Below, piece after piece: positions 40,606 through 49,539 of a stretch of DNA of 64,000 nucleotides. Position numbers and translations under genes: made by a program. This DNA is from DATKFM01 sp963810485 (GTDB taxonomy: Bacteria; Pseudomonadota; Alphaproteobacteria; Dongiales; Dongiaceae), in assembly GCA_963810485.1 (NCBI GenBank), contig CAWENQ010000004.1, positions 434,001-498,000 on the forward strand. Reading direction: 5' to 3'. The notes under the pieces are model-generated. The model saw only the letters and a list, made by a program, of their open reading frames with translations, was not told where the DNA came from and searched no databases. How positions within the stretch are numbered: position 1 is the first letter of the stretch; every line of letters starts with the position of its first letter.

Positions 40606-42636
40606 ATGCAGGGCGCCACGCCAAGCCGCCAATCGTCAGCCATTGCCGCAGGGGTCGACCACCGCGACATGGCCAACGCCATCCGCGCCCTCGCCATGGA
40701 TGCCGTGGAGAAGGCCAATTCCGGCCATCCGGGCATGCCCATGGGCATGGCCGATGTCGCCACGGTGCTGTTCACCCAGTTCCTGAAGTTCGATCGCCGC
40801 CGATCCGCACTGGCCCGACCGCGACCGCTTCGTGCTGTCGGCCGGCCACGGCTCGATGCTGCTCTACGCGCTGCTGCTATCTGACCGGCTACGCCGACAT
40901 GACGCTGGAGGAGATCAAGCGCTTCCGCCAGCTCGGCTGCAACACCGCCGGCCATCCGGAATACGGCCATGCGGCCGGCATCGAGACCACCACCGGACCG
41001 CTGGGCCAGGGCCTCGCCAATTCGGTCGGCATGGCGATGGCCGAGCGCCAGCTGAACGCGCCGCTTCGGCAACGACCTGGTCGACCACAACACCTATGTG
41101 CATCGCCGGCGACGGCTGCCTGATGGAAGGCATCAGCCACGAGGCGATCTCGCTGGCCGGCCATCTGAAGCTCAACAAGCTGATCGTGCTGTTCGACGAC
41201 AACAGCATCTCCATCGACGGGCCGACCTCGCTGTCCGTATCCGACGACCAGCTCGCGCGCTTCACCGCCAGCGGCTGGCGCGTCGAGCGATCGACGGCCA
41301 CGACCCCGACGCGATCGCGCCGCGCTGAGGCGGCGCAGAGCAGCGACAAGCCCAGCCTGATCGCCTGCCGCACCATCATCGGCTATGGCGCGCCGACGAA
41401 GGCCGGCACCGCGGCCACGCATGGCTCGCCGCTCGGCGCCGAGGAAGTCGCCGGCGCGCGCGAGAAGCTCGGCTGGTCCCATGCGCCGTTCGTGGTGCCC
41501 GACGAAATCCTCGACGCCTGGCGCGCCGTCGGCGCAACGCGGCGCCGGCGCCGCACGCGGCCTGGAAACGCACGCTCGACGGCACAGCCAAGGACCGCGC
41601 CGAGTTCGACCGCCGCATCAAGGGCGACCTGCCGGCGGACTTCGCCGCACGTCGTCGCCGCGCTGAAGCAAGCGACATCGGCGAGAAGCGCCGAAGATCG
41701 CCACGCGGCAATCCTCGCAGAAGGCGCTGGACGCGCTGACGCCGGCGCTCCCGGAGACTGATCGGCGGCTCGGCCGATCTCACCGGCTCGAACAACACCA
41801 AGGCCAAGGACATGAGCGCCGTTCGACCGCCGACGACTACGGCGGCCGCTACGTCTATTACGGCGTGCGCGAGCACGGCATGGCCGCGGCGATGAACGGC
41901 ATGGCGCTGCATGGCGGCGTCATCCCCTATGGCGGCACGTTCCTGGTCTTCACCGACTACTGCCGCCCCTCGATCCGCCTGTCGGCGCTGATGGGCCAGC
42001 GCGTGATCTATGTGATGACCCACGACTCCATCGGCCTCGGCGAGGACGGCCCGACCCATCAGCCGGTCGAGCATCTCGCCGCGCTGCGCGCCATGCCGAA
42101 CCTGCTGGTCTTCCGCCCCGCCGACGCGGTGGAGACGGCGGAATGCTGGGAGCTGGCGCTGCAGCAGAAGGACCGGCCGTCGGTGCTGGCGCTGACGCGC
42201 CAGAGCACTGCCGACGCTGCGCACGGAACACACGGCGGAGAACCTCTGCGCCCGCGGCGGCTATCGTGCTGGCCGAGGCCGGCAAGCCGGCAAAGGTGAC
42301 GCTGATCGCCACCGGCTCCGAGGTCATGCTCGCCATGGAGGCGCGGGCCAAGCTGGAGGCCGAGGGCATCGGCGCGCGCGTCGTGTCGATGCCCTGCACT
42401 GGAGCTGTTCGACGCAGCCAGGATGCCGCGTATCGCAAGTCCGTGCTCGGACGAGAAGACCGCGCGCGTCGCCATCGAAGCGGCCGTCGCCTTACGGCTG
42501 GGAGCGCTACCTCGGGCCTGCGGGCGCCGTGATCGGCATGAACAGTTTCGGCGCGTCGGCGCCGGCCGGCGATCTCTACAAGCATTTCGGCATCACCGCC
42601 GAGGCCGCCGTCGCGGCGGCCAAGCAGCGTCTGTAA
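40606..42636 (+). CDS. tkt: Transketolase, many frameshifts
   Basis: The thiamine-dependent enzyme of the pentose phosphate and Calvin-type pathways. Pieces in all three frames follow transketolase order: A-N-S-G-H-P-G-M-P-M-G-M-A, H-P-E-Y-G-H, G-P-L-G-Q-G, the TPP motif G-D-G-C-L-M-E-G-I and later D-D-N, the Glu region R-Y-V-Y-Y-G-V-R-E-H-G-M-A, and D-S-I-G-L-G-E-D-G-P-T-H-Q-P. About 17 indels are needed; 12 or so look like single-base insertions, and about five are net -1 or +2. They fall between 40795 and 42493. Because every conserved motif is intact, error is likelier than decay. The end reads A-A-K-Q-R-L. Confidence 0.88.
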
Positions 42637-42646
42637 GGAGAAGAAC

Positions 42647-43665
42647 ATGGCCATCCGCCTCGCCATCAACGGCTTCGGCCGCATCGGGCGCCTCGTCCTG
42701 CGCGCCATCCTCGAGGGCGACCGCCGCGACGTGGAGGTCGTGGGCATCAACGATCTCGGCCCGGTGGAGACCAACGCCCATCTCCTGCGCTACGACACCG
42801 TGCATGGCCCGCTCAACGGGCAGGTGACGACCAAAGACGGCGGCATCGACGCCGGCCGCGGCTGGATGAAGGTGACGGCCGAGCGCGATCCGGCGAAGCT
42901 GCCGTGGAAGCGAGCTGGGCGTCGACATCGCGCTGGAATGCACGGGCATCTTCACCAAGCGCGACGATGCGGCGAAGCATCTGCAGGCCGGCGCCAAGCG
43001 CGTGCTGATCTCAGCGCCGGGCGACGAATGCGGATCTCACGGTGGTCTATGGCGTCAATCACGACAAGCTCGAGAAGAATCACACGATCGTTTCCAACGC
43101 CTCCTGCACCACCAACTGCCTGGCGCCGGTGGCGGCTGTCATGCACAAGGCGATCGGCATCGAGCAAGGCTACATGACGACGATCCACAGCTACACCGGC
43201 GACCAGCCGGTGCTGGACACGCTGCACAAGGATCTCTACCGCGCCCGCGCCGCGGCGCTGTCGATGATCCCGACCACGACCGGTGCGGCGAAGGCCGTCG
43301 GCGAAGTGCTGCCGGAACTGAAGGGCAAGCTGGACGGCTCGTCGATCCGCGTGCCGACGCCGAACGTCTCGATGATCGATTTCAAGTTCGTGCCGAAGCG
43401 CGCCACGACCGTGGATGAAGTCAACAAGATCGCGATCGAGGCGGCGACCGGCAGCAACAGCCCGCTGAAGGGCATCCTCGCCGTGAACGATCAGCCGCTG
43501 GTGTCCAGCGACTTCAATCACAATCCCGCGAGTTCGACGTTCGACCTGAAACAGACGCAGGTGATCGAGGGCAAGCTGGTGCGCGTGCTGTCCTGGTACG
43601 ACAATGAGTGGGGCTTCTCCAACCGCATGGTGGATACCGCGGTGGCGCTGGCGAAGCTGGGTTAG
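42647..43665 (+). CDS. gap: Glyceraldehyde-3-phosphate dehydrogenase, two frameshifts
   Basis: About 338 aa after ignoring extra bases near 42911 and 43029. NAD site I-N-G-F-G-R-I-G-R, active-site Cys in S-N-A-S-C-T-T-N-C-L-A-P, and the C-terminal S-W-Y-D-N-E-W-G-F-S-N-R. Starts 10 bp after tkt, so both are one operon. Normally pgk follows gap in this gene cluster, but here a convergent small gene follows. Confidence 0.95.
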
Positions 43666-43677
43666 CGCGAAGCTCGG

Positions 43678-43917
43678 CTAACTGCCGAACTCGTTCTCGG
43701 CTTCTTCGTCGTCTTCAAAGTGGTCGCGTTCGTCGAAATGGCCCTGCCGCTCGGCGGCCATGAACCAGATGCGGTAGAATTCCGTCATCGCCGCAGCGGC
43801 GGCGTCGCGGTCATACCCTGATAGCATGGTCCACTCGCGGCGGGCGCGGTCCAGCCGCACGGCTTCGTCGCGCAATCTGCGCTGGTCGGCGCTGGGAAAC
43901 TGTACGATGTCGCCCAT
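43678..43917 (-). CDS. Small acidic protein of unknown function
   Basis: A 79-aa protein (M-G-D-I-V-Q-F-P-S-A-D-Q-R-R ...) with a very acidic C-terminus (D-E-R-D-H-F-E-D-D-E-E-A-E-N-E). It has a strong ribosome site (GAGGAG) 8 bases before ATG 43917. It is convergent with gap. The middle (W-T-M-L-S-G-Y-D ... E-F-Y-R-I-W-F-M-A-A-E) looks helical. No family recognised. Confidence 0.65.
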   Translation of the reverse strand: MGDIVQFPSADQRRLRDEAVRLDRARREWTMLSGYDRDAAAAAMTEFYRIWFMAAERQGHFDERDHFEDDEEAENEFGS

Positions 43918-44317
43918 AGTCGGCTCCTCAGGCTCCTGTACATAAGCAGTCTAAGGCCGCGATACATACCCACCGGTTAACCAATCCGTTATCGATTCGT
44001 TAGCGCGCCGCAAGCGGCTGGAATCGGATGCGAATCGCTCGTCAGCCGCGTGGCGCGGCTGATAGTCTCGTTGCGGATTTCAGGGACTGGACCGGGGGTA
44101 AAAGAGTGAGGCGCGCATCAAATGGCCAGGGAGGCTAACCGAAAATGATGCGCGCCTCGACAGCGCTGATGTCTGGTTGGCGAAAGGGGCCAGGAATATC
44201 GCCAACACGAAAGAATATAGGCGGGCTTCACGCCGCGATCCGTGACGCCCGTCACAATGCCGGCAGATTTGCGCGGACGCCGCTCAAGTGCTTGCAGCAG
44301 AGGGCAAATATCCTCCG
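43918..44317. other. Gene-free stretch with a 13-bp perfect hairpin
   Basis: No gene is seen. GAGGCGCGCATCA (44108-44120) and TGATGCGCGCCTC (44146-44158) are perfect inverse copies with 25 bases between. There is no T-run, so it is not a standard terminator; an operator or RNA hairpin is possible. In most relatives pgk sits in this position. Confidence 0.6.
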
Positions 44318-44798
44318 ATGAAGCGCGCATTTTTCGTCGTCCATTCTTTGTCACAGGCAAAAGCGGCGGTTTCGGCTACCGCGGAGCGCAATCTTGCCGT
44401 GACGCTGCTGAGCGCGCCGGGTGCAGCGGCGTTTGCCGGCGCCGGCTGGTTCGCCGCGGTGATTCGCACAGCGCGTGAGTCGCGACCGGGCGCTGGATAT
44501 CGCCGCCATCCTCGATTGCGGGCCGCGTGCCGATCTGGTGCAAGCGGCGTTCCGTGAAGAGTTGAAGCAGGTCATCTTCACCGGCGATGCGCGGCAGCTC
44601 CGGCCGCTGCGGGATATCGCGCGGCAATGGCAGGCGGAAATTTTGCGACGGCGGCCCCGGGCCTGCGATCTGCGCCACGCCGCGGATCCCACCGCCGTTT
44701 GCAATGCCTGGCTCGATGGTGGCGCGGATTTGAAAAAACGCCGCCCGCGCGCTATCCAAAGGCCGGCAGCCCGAAGCATGAAAAGAACAGGCAGGTAA
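44318..44798 (+). CDS. Conserved-position protein of unknown function upstream of fba, one frameshift
   Basis: About 159 aa after ignoring one extra base near 44490 (R-P then A-L-D-I-A-A-I-L-D-C-G). The first half, M-K-R-A-F-F-V-V-H-S-L-S-Q-A, alternates hydrophobic strands and Ala-rich helices; the C-terminal third is very basic (R-R-R-P-R-A, K-K-R-R-P-R). I do not recognise the family. It ends 5 bp before the fba start, so it is co-transcribed with the aldolase. Confidence 0.65.
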
Positions 44799-44803
44799 CC
44801 GTC

Positions 44804-45721
44804 ATGGAGCTCACCCCGCAGGTCCGCAAGATCCTCTCCTGGTACGAAAGCGACAGCCCGGGGACGAAGGCGAACCTGGCGCGCTTCCTGATGCAGGGGC
44901 GCCTGGGCGGCACCGGCCGCATGATCATCCTGCCGGTCGACCAGGGCTTCGAGCATGGCCCGGCCCGCAGCTTCGCCATCAATGCGCCGGCCTATGATCC
45001 GCACTACCATTTCCAACTGGCGATCGATGCCGGGCTCTCCGGCTATGCGGCGCCGCTGGGCATGATCGAGGCGGGCGCCTCCACCTTCGCCGGGGCGATT
45101 CCCACCATCCTGAAGGCCAACAGCTCCAACAGCCTGGCCAACGCCAAGGACCAGGCGGTCACCGGCTCGGTGCGCGAGGCGTTGCGGCTCGGCTGCTCGG
45201 CCATCGGCTTCACCATCTATCCCGGCTCCGACCATGCCTTCGCCATGATGGAGGAGATCGCGGAGATGGCGCGGGAGGCGAAGTCCTACGGGCTCGCCGT
45301 GGTGGTCTGGTCCTATCCCCGGGGCAACATGTCGAAGCCCGGCGAGACCGCGATCGACATCACCGCCTATGCCGCCCACATGGCAGCCCTGCTCGGCGCC
45401 CATATCATCAAGGTCAAGCCGCCGACCGAAGTGCTGGAGCAGGACGAGGCGAAGAAGGTCTACGAGAAGGAAAAGGTCGATGTCGGCAGCCTCAAGGCCC
45501 GCATCGCCCACATCATGCAATCCTGCTTCAACGGCCGGCGCATCGTGGTGTTCTCCGGCGGCGCCGCCAAGGACGTCGAGGGCCTCTACGAAGAGGCCCG
45601 CGGCATCCGCGACGGCGGCGGTACCGGCCTGATCATCGGCCGCAACAGCTTCCAGCGGAAGCGCGAGGACGCGCTGAAGATGCTGGATAACCTGATCAAG
45701 ATATTCCTCGGCCAGGGCTGA
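44804..45721 (+). CDS. Class I fructose-bisphosphate aldolase (DhnA type)
   Basis: A 305-aa TIM-barrel aldolase. It has P-V-D-Q-G-F-E-H-G-P near residue 47, V-V-W-S-Y-P-R-G, the Schiff-base Lys region H-I-I-K-V-K-P-P-T-E, and F-S-G-G-A-A-K near the end. It cleaves fructose-1,6-bisphosphate. ATG 44804 is the family start; the frame continues upstream in the preceding gene without similarity. Third conserved member of the tkt-gap-fba cluster. Confidence 0.93.
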   Translation: MELTPQVRKILSWYESDSPGTKANLARFLMQGRLGGTGRMIILPVDQGFEHGPARSFAINAPAYDPHYHFQLAIDAGLSGYAAPLGMIEAGASTFAGAIPTILKANSSNSLANAKDQAVTGSVREALRLGCSAIGFTIYPGSDHAFAMMEEIAEMAREAKSYGLAVVVWSYPRGNMSKPGETAIDITAYAAHMAALLGAHIIKVKPPTEVLEQDEAKKVYEKEKVDVGSLKARIAHIMQSCFNGRRIVVFSGGAAKDVEGLYEEARGIRDGGGTGLIIGRNSFQRKREDALKMLDNLIKIFLGQG

Positions 45722-45987
45722 TCGGGTTCCTGTCCGCCGTATCCTGCGGCCGCGTAAGAGCGCATTTTCCGCTATTTTCCACGCGGTCAAGCCGCTGATC
45801 CGATAGGCGAAAACGCGGGAATCCACGATTCCCGGGGGACCCTGATTTTTGGGAACGATGCCATGCAAGGGAATCACCGGTTGCATGCCCGCTCTTGCGA
45901 GCGAGACGCGGCGGAACGGCAGCAATGGCATGATGGAATTATCATAGCATAATTTTCCTATAAGTAAATCGGCGCTCGGCACGCACC

Positions 45988-46159
45988 ACCCCTCACCCCC
46001 GCAACATTCGCTGAACGCGAATATTGCGATCCCTCTCCCCACTTCGTGGGGCGAGGGGACAGTTTCCGCAGTGCTGTCTCGCCAATGTCCCCTCTCCCAC
46101 GGCGTGGGAGAGGGCCACAACATTCGCGTTCAGCGAATGTTGTGGGGTGAGGGGACAGG
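45988..46159. repeat. MITE-like element with about 40-bp terminal inverted repeats
   Basis: The left arm CCCCTCACCCCCGCAACATT continues into CGCTGAACGCGAAT. The right arm is its near-perfect inverse, ending AATGTTGTGGGGTGAGGGG. Two GC-rich hairpins lie between. The 20-bp core AACATTCGCGTTCAGCGAAT has relatives at 48290, 57942 and 58095. Confidence 0.85.
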
Positions 46160-46176
46160 AAAGAATCTACTTAACA

Positions 46177-46196
46177 ATATAAAGATATCCTTATAT
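46177..46196. promoter_or_regulatory. Candidate SahR-type operator upstream of the ArsR-methyltransferase gene
   Basis: A 20-bp AT-rich palindrome, ATATAAAGAT-ATCCTTATAT, with 9 of 10 base pairs symmetric, lies 37 bp before the start. It stands out in this GC-rich DNA. ArsR proteins that control methionine-cycle genes bind short AT-rich palindromes; auto-control and control of metF are inferred. Confidence 0.55.
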
Positions 46197-46232
46197 ACTA
46201 TTCCCCTCGACCCCGACCGGGAGAGCCTGGAT

Positions 46233-47234
46233 ATGCGCGTTCTCGATGCACCGTCAGCCGGATTTGCCGGGCTTCTGGCCGGCCTACGGGCCGTGGCCGA
46301 GGGCAGCCGGCTGCGGCTGCTGGCGCTTTGCGCGCAGGGAGACCTGACGGTGGGCGATCTCTGCGCCATCCTCGGCCAGAGCCAGCCGCGGGTGTCGCGG
46401 CACCTGAAGCTGCTGTTCGAGGCCGGGCTCCTGGACCGGCTGCCGGAAGGCAATGCGGTGCGGCTGCGGCTGGCCGATGGCGGCCCGGGCGGCGCCCTGG
46501 CGCGGCAGATCCTCCAGCGCCTGCCCGCCGAAGACGAGACACTGCGGCTGGACCGGGAGCGGCTGGAGCAGATCCGCGGCGAGCGCGCCGCCGAAGCCGC
46601 CGCCTATTTCCGCAAGAACGCCGGCGGCTGGAACAAGCTGCGTTCGCTCTATGTCGATGAGGAGCGGGTGGCGGCGGCACTGCGGCGGCGGCTGCCGGCG
46701 CAGCGGAACATCGAGCTTCTGGATGTGGGCACCGGCACCGGGCGCCTGCTGGAACTGCTGGCGCCCCATATCGGCCGCGGCACCGGCATCGACCTTTCGC
46801 GGGACATGCTGGCGGTGGCGCGGGCCAACCTGCTCCGCGCCGGCGCCGGCAATTGCCTGGTGCGGCAGGCGGACATGTACCGCCTGCCCTGGACCGAACC
46901 GCAATTCGATCTCGTCACCATCCATCACGTGCTGCATTACGCCGAAGACCCGGCCGCCGCGGTCGCCGAGGCGGCGCGGCTGCTGAGGCCGGGCGGACGG
47001 CTGCTGATCGTCGATTTCGCCCCCCACAATCTGGAGCGGCTGCGCAGCGAGCATGCCCATCGGCGCCTCGGCTTTGCCGACAGCGAGGTCGTGAAATGGT
47101 GCCGGGCGGCAGGCCTGCGCGCCGCCCGCGTGGAGCATCTGCCGGGCAAGGAGCTGACCGTCAGCCTCTGGCAGGCCGACCGCGCCTCCCAGCGCAACGC
47201 GGCCGCCGTTAATGGCGGGAGGAACGCCGCATGA
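46233..47234 (+). CDS. ArsR-type regulator fused to SAM methyltransferase (SahR-like)
   Basis: A 333-aa fusion. Residues about 15-80 form an ArsR winged helix (D-L-C-A-I-L-G-Q-S-Q-P-R-V-S-R-H-L-K-L-L). Residues about 155-330 form a class I methyltransferase with motif I L-D-V-G-T-G-T-G at 163-170 and R-P-G-G-R-L-L-I-V-D-F-A-P-H. This architecture next to metF fits SahR, an S-adenosylhomocysteine-responsive repressor of methionine-cycle genes in proteobacteria. The methyltransferase fold may simply sense SAH. ATG 46233 is chosen; the frame upstream is translated repeat. Its stop overlaps the metF start (ATGA). Confidence 0.88.
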   Translation: MRVLDAPSAGFAGLLAGLRAVAEGSRLRLLALCAQGDLTVGDLCAILGQSQPRVSRHLKLLFEAGLLDRLPEGNAVRLRLADGGPGGALARQILQRLPAEDETLRLDRERLEQIRGERAAEAAAYFRKNAGGWNKLRSLYVDEERVAAALRRRLPAQRNIELLDVGTGTGRLLELLAPHIGRGTGIDLSRDMLAVARANLLRAGAGNCLVRQADMYRLPWTEPQFDLVTIHHVLHYAEDPAAAVAEAARLLRPGGRLLIVDFAPHNLERLRSEHAHRRLGFADSEVVKWCRAAGLRAARVEHLPGKELTVSLWQADRASQRNAAAVNGGRNAA

Positions 47235-48199
47235 GGCACCTGCCCCGCACCTTCCTGCGTGCCGTTCCCGCACTGCAGCCCGCCGGGCCACCGAAGATCT
47301 CCTTCGAGTTCTTCCCGCCGAAGAGCGAGTCGGCCGCGATCCAGCTCTGGGCCACCATCGATGCGCTGAAACCGCTGCACCCGCGCTTCGTCTCCGTGAC
47401 CTACGGCGCGGGCGGCAGCACGCGCGAGACCACGTTCGACACGGTGCAGCGCCTGGCGCACCATGCCGGCCTCGCCGCCGCGGCCCATCTCACCTGCGTC
47501 GGCAGCAGCCGTGCGGAGATCCGCGATCTGCTGCAACGCTATTGGGAGATCGGCATCCGCCATATCGTGGCGCTGCGCGGCGATCCGCCGGCGAATGACC
47601 CCGCGTTCCGCCCCCATCCCGACGGCTATGAATATGCCGCCGACCTTGTGGCGGGCATCCGCGCCGTCGCCGATTTCGAGATCAGCGTCGCGGCATTCCC
47701 GGAAGGCCATCCGCAGGCGCAGGACCTGGACAGCGACATCGTCAACCTCAAGCGCAAGATCGAGGCCGGCGCGGCGCGGGCCATCACCCAGTATTTCTTC
47801 GACGCCGCCACCTATCTCCGCTTCCGCGACCGCGCTGCCGCGGCCGGGATCACGGCGCCGCTGGTGCCGGGCATCCTGCCGGTGACCAACTTCGCGCAGG
47901 TGGTGAAGTTCAGCCGCCTCTGCGGCACTGCCATCCCGCCCTGGCTGGCGGAGCTGTTCGACGGCCTGGACGACGATCCGGAGACTCGGAAGCTGGTGGC
48001 GGCCATGGTGGCGACGGAGCAATGCCGGGCGCTCAGGGCCGAGGGCGTCAATGAGTTCCACTTCTACACGCTGAACCGCGCCGACCTGACCCTGGGCATC
48101 TGCCGCCGCCTGGGCTTGAAACCCGCGCCGGCGGCCGGCTTGGCGGGCGGCCTGGCGGCCCAGCCGGTGCCGCCGGCAGTGGATCCGACGATCGGGTGA
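47231..48199 (+). CDS. metF: Methylenetetrahydrofolate reductase
   Basis: A 322-aa flavoenzyme reducing 5,10-methylene-THF to 5-methyl-THF for methionine synthesis. Signature parts: I-S-F-E-F-F-P-P-K, S-V-T-Y-G-A-G-G-S-T-R, H-L-T-C-V-G, A-L-R-G-D-P-P, Q-Y-F-F-D, P-G-I-L-P-V. It overlaps the regulator gene by 4 bp and so shares its transcript. Confidence 0.96.
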   Translation: MRHLPRTFLRAVPALQPAGPPKISFEFFPPKSESAAIQLWATIDALKPLHPRFVSVTYGAGGSTRETTFDTVQRLAHHAGLAAAAHLTCVGSSRAEIRDLLQRYWEIGIRHIVALRGDPPANDPAFRPHPDGYEYAADLVAGIRAVADFEISVAAFPEGHPQAQDLDSDIVNLKRKIEAGAARAITQYFFDAATYLRFRDRAAAAGITAPLVPGILPVTNFAQVVKFSRLCGTAIPPWLAELFDGLDDDPETRKLVAAMVATEQCRALRAEGVNEFHFYTLNRADLTLGICRRLGLKPAPAAGLAGGLAAQPVPPAVDPTIG

Positions 48200-48230
48200 G
48201 CCTGCGACGCCACACATCTCATACCCGAAA

Positions 48231-48330
48231 CTGACCCCTCGCCCGCGTAGTCGCGACAATCGCTTCGCGATTGCGCTGAGGGAGAGGGACGCAACATCCG
48301 CGTTCAGCGGATGTTGCGGGGTGAGGGCCG
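48231..48330. repeat. Palindromic repeat (core CATCCGCGTTCAGCGGATG)
   Basis: CCCCTCGCCCGC at one side and GCGGGGTGAGGG at the other, with a near-perfect inner palindrome at 48292-48314 and the hairpin CAATCGCTTCGCGATTG. Same family as 45988-46159. Confidence 0.75.
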
Positions 48331-48436
48331 GCGCCGCTAGTCCCATTGGGCACGGGTGTCATCTCCCAAAGTCATAGTCGTCAGAGAGCATTGCACTCCA
48401 CAAACGGATGCAACGCTTGACATGCCAGTGCACCCA

Positions 48437-48515
48437 ATTCCCCTCACCCGCCCAGCGCCCGCGATGCGGCCGCTAGGCCCACTCTCCCCCTTCGTGGGAG
48501 GGGGAGAGGGGTCTA
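48437..48515. repeat. Second palindromic repeat copy before efp
   Basis: TTCCCCTCACCCG at the left, then CTCTCCCCCTTCGTGGGAG and GGGGGAGAGGGG. A shorter member of the same family. Confidence 0.65.
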
Positions 48516-48710
48516 CGTTCCGTGCGTGCCGAAGCGTTTTCGGGGGAAGCAAACGAGGAAACGCACTAAAACGCGGCAAAACGGCTTTGAATTCACAAGA
48601 CTATCGGGTGCTGCACAGGGCACCCCCGGCATGGACTCATCTGGGCCCAACTGTTACGTTCCCGCCGCTTTTGGGACCGCCCGACAGCTTCAGCACACAG
48701 GACTAAGGAT

Positions 48711-49277
48711 ATGAAGATCAGCGGCAGCGAAGTCCGTCAGGGCTACGTCATTGAATACAAGGGCAAGCTCTACCGGGTCGCCAAGGCGCAGCCGGTGCAG
48801 TTGGGCAATTGGCGCTCCTACCTGCAGGTAGAGCTGCGCGAGCTCCATGGCGGCACCAAGCTCAATGAGCGCTTCCGGCCGGACGAGACCTTCGAGAAGG
48901 CGATGCTGGAGGAGAAAGACTTCCAGTTCCTCTACAAGGAAGGCGAGCAGCTCACCTTCATGGAGAACGAGACCTATGAGCAGATCTCGCTGAACCAGGA
49001 GGAGGTCGGCGACAGCGCCGTGTACCTGAAGGACGGCATGATCGTCACCATCCTGTTCCATGACGGCAAGGCGCTATCAGTCGCGCTGCCCGATACCGTG
49101 ACCATGGAGATCGTCGAAGCGGACCCGGTGGTGAAGGGGCAGACCGCGTCATCCTCCTACAAGCCGGCGAAGCTGGAGAACGGCGTGCGCATCCTGGTGC
49201 CGCCCCATATCGCCGCCGGCACCCGCGTGGTGGTGAACACCGCCGATTCAAGTTACGTGGAGCGGGCGAAGGATTGA
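48711..49277 (+). CDS. efp: Elongation factor P with non-canonical tip loop
   Basis: A 188-aa, three-domain EF-P. The frame, length and the typical G-T-K-L-N-E-R-F-R, P-V-V-K-G-Q-T-A-S-S-S-Y-K-P-A and N-G-V-R-I-L-V-P-P are clear. EF-P frees ribosomes stalled at polyproline. The loop that normally reads V-K-P-G-K-G, whose tip Lys is lysylated in E. coli, reads V-Q-L-G-N-W-R-S-Y here (residues 29-37), with no length change: Asn33 occupies the Lys position. So it is either unmodified, modified on another residue (Arg35?), or a paralogue of the main EF-P. Near an IMPase-family gene, as is common in alphaproteobacteria. Confidence 0.93.
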   Translation: MKISGSEVRQGYVIEYKGKLYRVAKAQPVQLGNWRSYLQVELRELHGGTKLNERFRPDETFEKAMLEEKDFQFLYKEGEQLTFMENETYEQISLNQEEVGDSAVYLKDGMIVTILFHDGKALSVALPDTVTMEIVEADPVVKGQTASSSYKPAKLENGVRILVPPHIAAGTRVVVNTADSSYVERAKD

Positions 49278-49302
49278 TCGGCTTTATCAAACTGAAAGAT
49301 CA

Positions 49303-49490
49303 AACCTCCCCCCTTGAGGGGGAGGTCGCAAGCGAAGCGAGCGGGCGGGGGCTTGGTGGTGCAGGAACGACTGGGATCGAGTTCATGCAAGATTGCGCCG
49401 CCGGCGACCTGCATAGAGATACCCCCCTCCTGGATCATCTCGCTGACGCTCGATGATCCTTCCTCCCCCTCAAGGGGGGAGGAAATACGA
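49303..49490. repeat. Palindromic repeat element after efp (type with CATCTCGCTGA...CGATGA)
   Basis: Starts with the 20-bp palindrome CCTCCCCCTTGAGGGGGAGG (approximately) and ends with ATCATCTCGCTGACGCTCGATGAT followed by TCCCCCTCAAGGGGGGA. A second copy lies at 56835-57022. Different from the CATCCGCG family. Confidence 0.75.
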
Positions 49491-49539
49491 TTTCAAATCT
49501 AACTCGATCACTGCTCACCGAACATTTGAAAGCCCCCAC

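Larger units (their letters stand above)
45722..46232. other. Intergenic stretch with terminator-like hairpin and MITE-like repeat
   Basis: No gene is seen. An 8-bp stem with 3-base loop (CGGGAATC / GATTCCCG, 45816-45834) follows the aldolase and may end its transcript. The repeat at 45988-46159 and the operator-like palindrome at 46177-46196 are listed separately. Confidence 0.6.
48200..48710. other. Intergenic region with two palindromic repeats, before efp
   Basis: No convincing gene. Two GC-rich repeats (48231-48330 and 48437-48515) of the CCCCTCACC...GGTGAGGGG type fill much of it, including GCAACATCCGCGTTCAGCGG. The efp promoter should lie between 48520 and 48700. Confidence 0.6.

Noticed and set aside
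40606..42636. tkt as a decayed pseudogene.
   Set aside because: All catalytic motifs remain and no in-frame nonsense or deletion of domains is seen; only small indels break it, as in other essential genes here.
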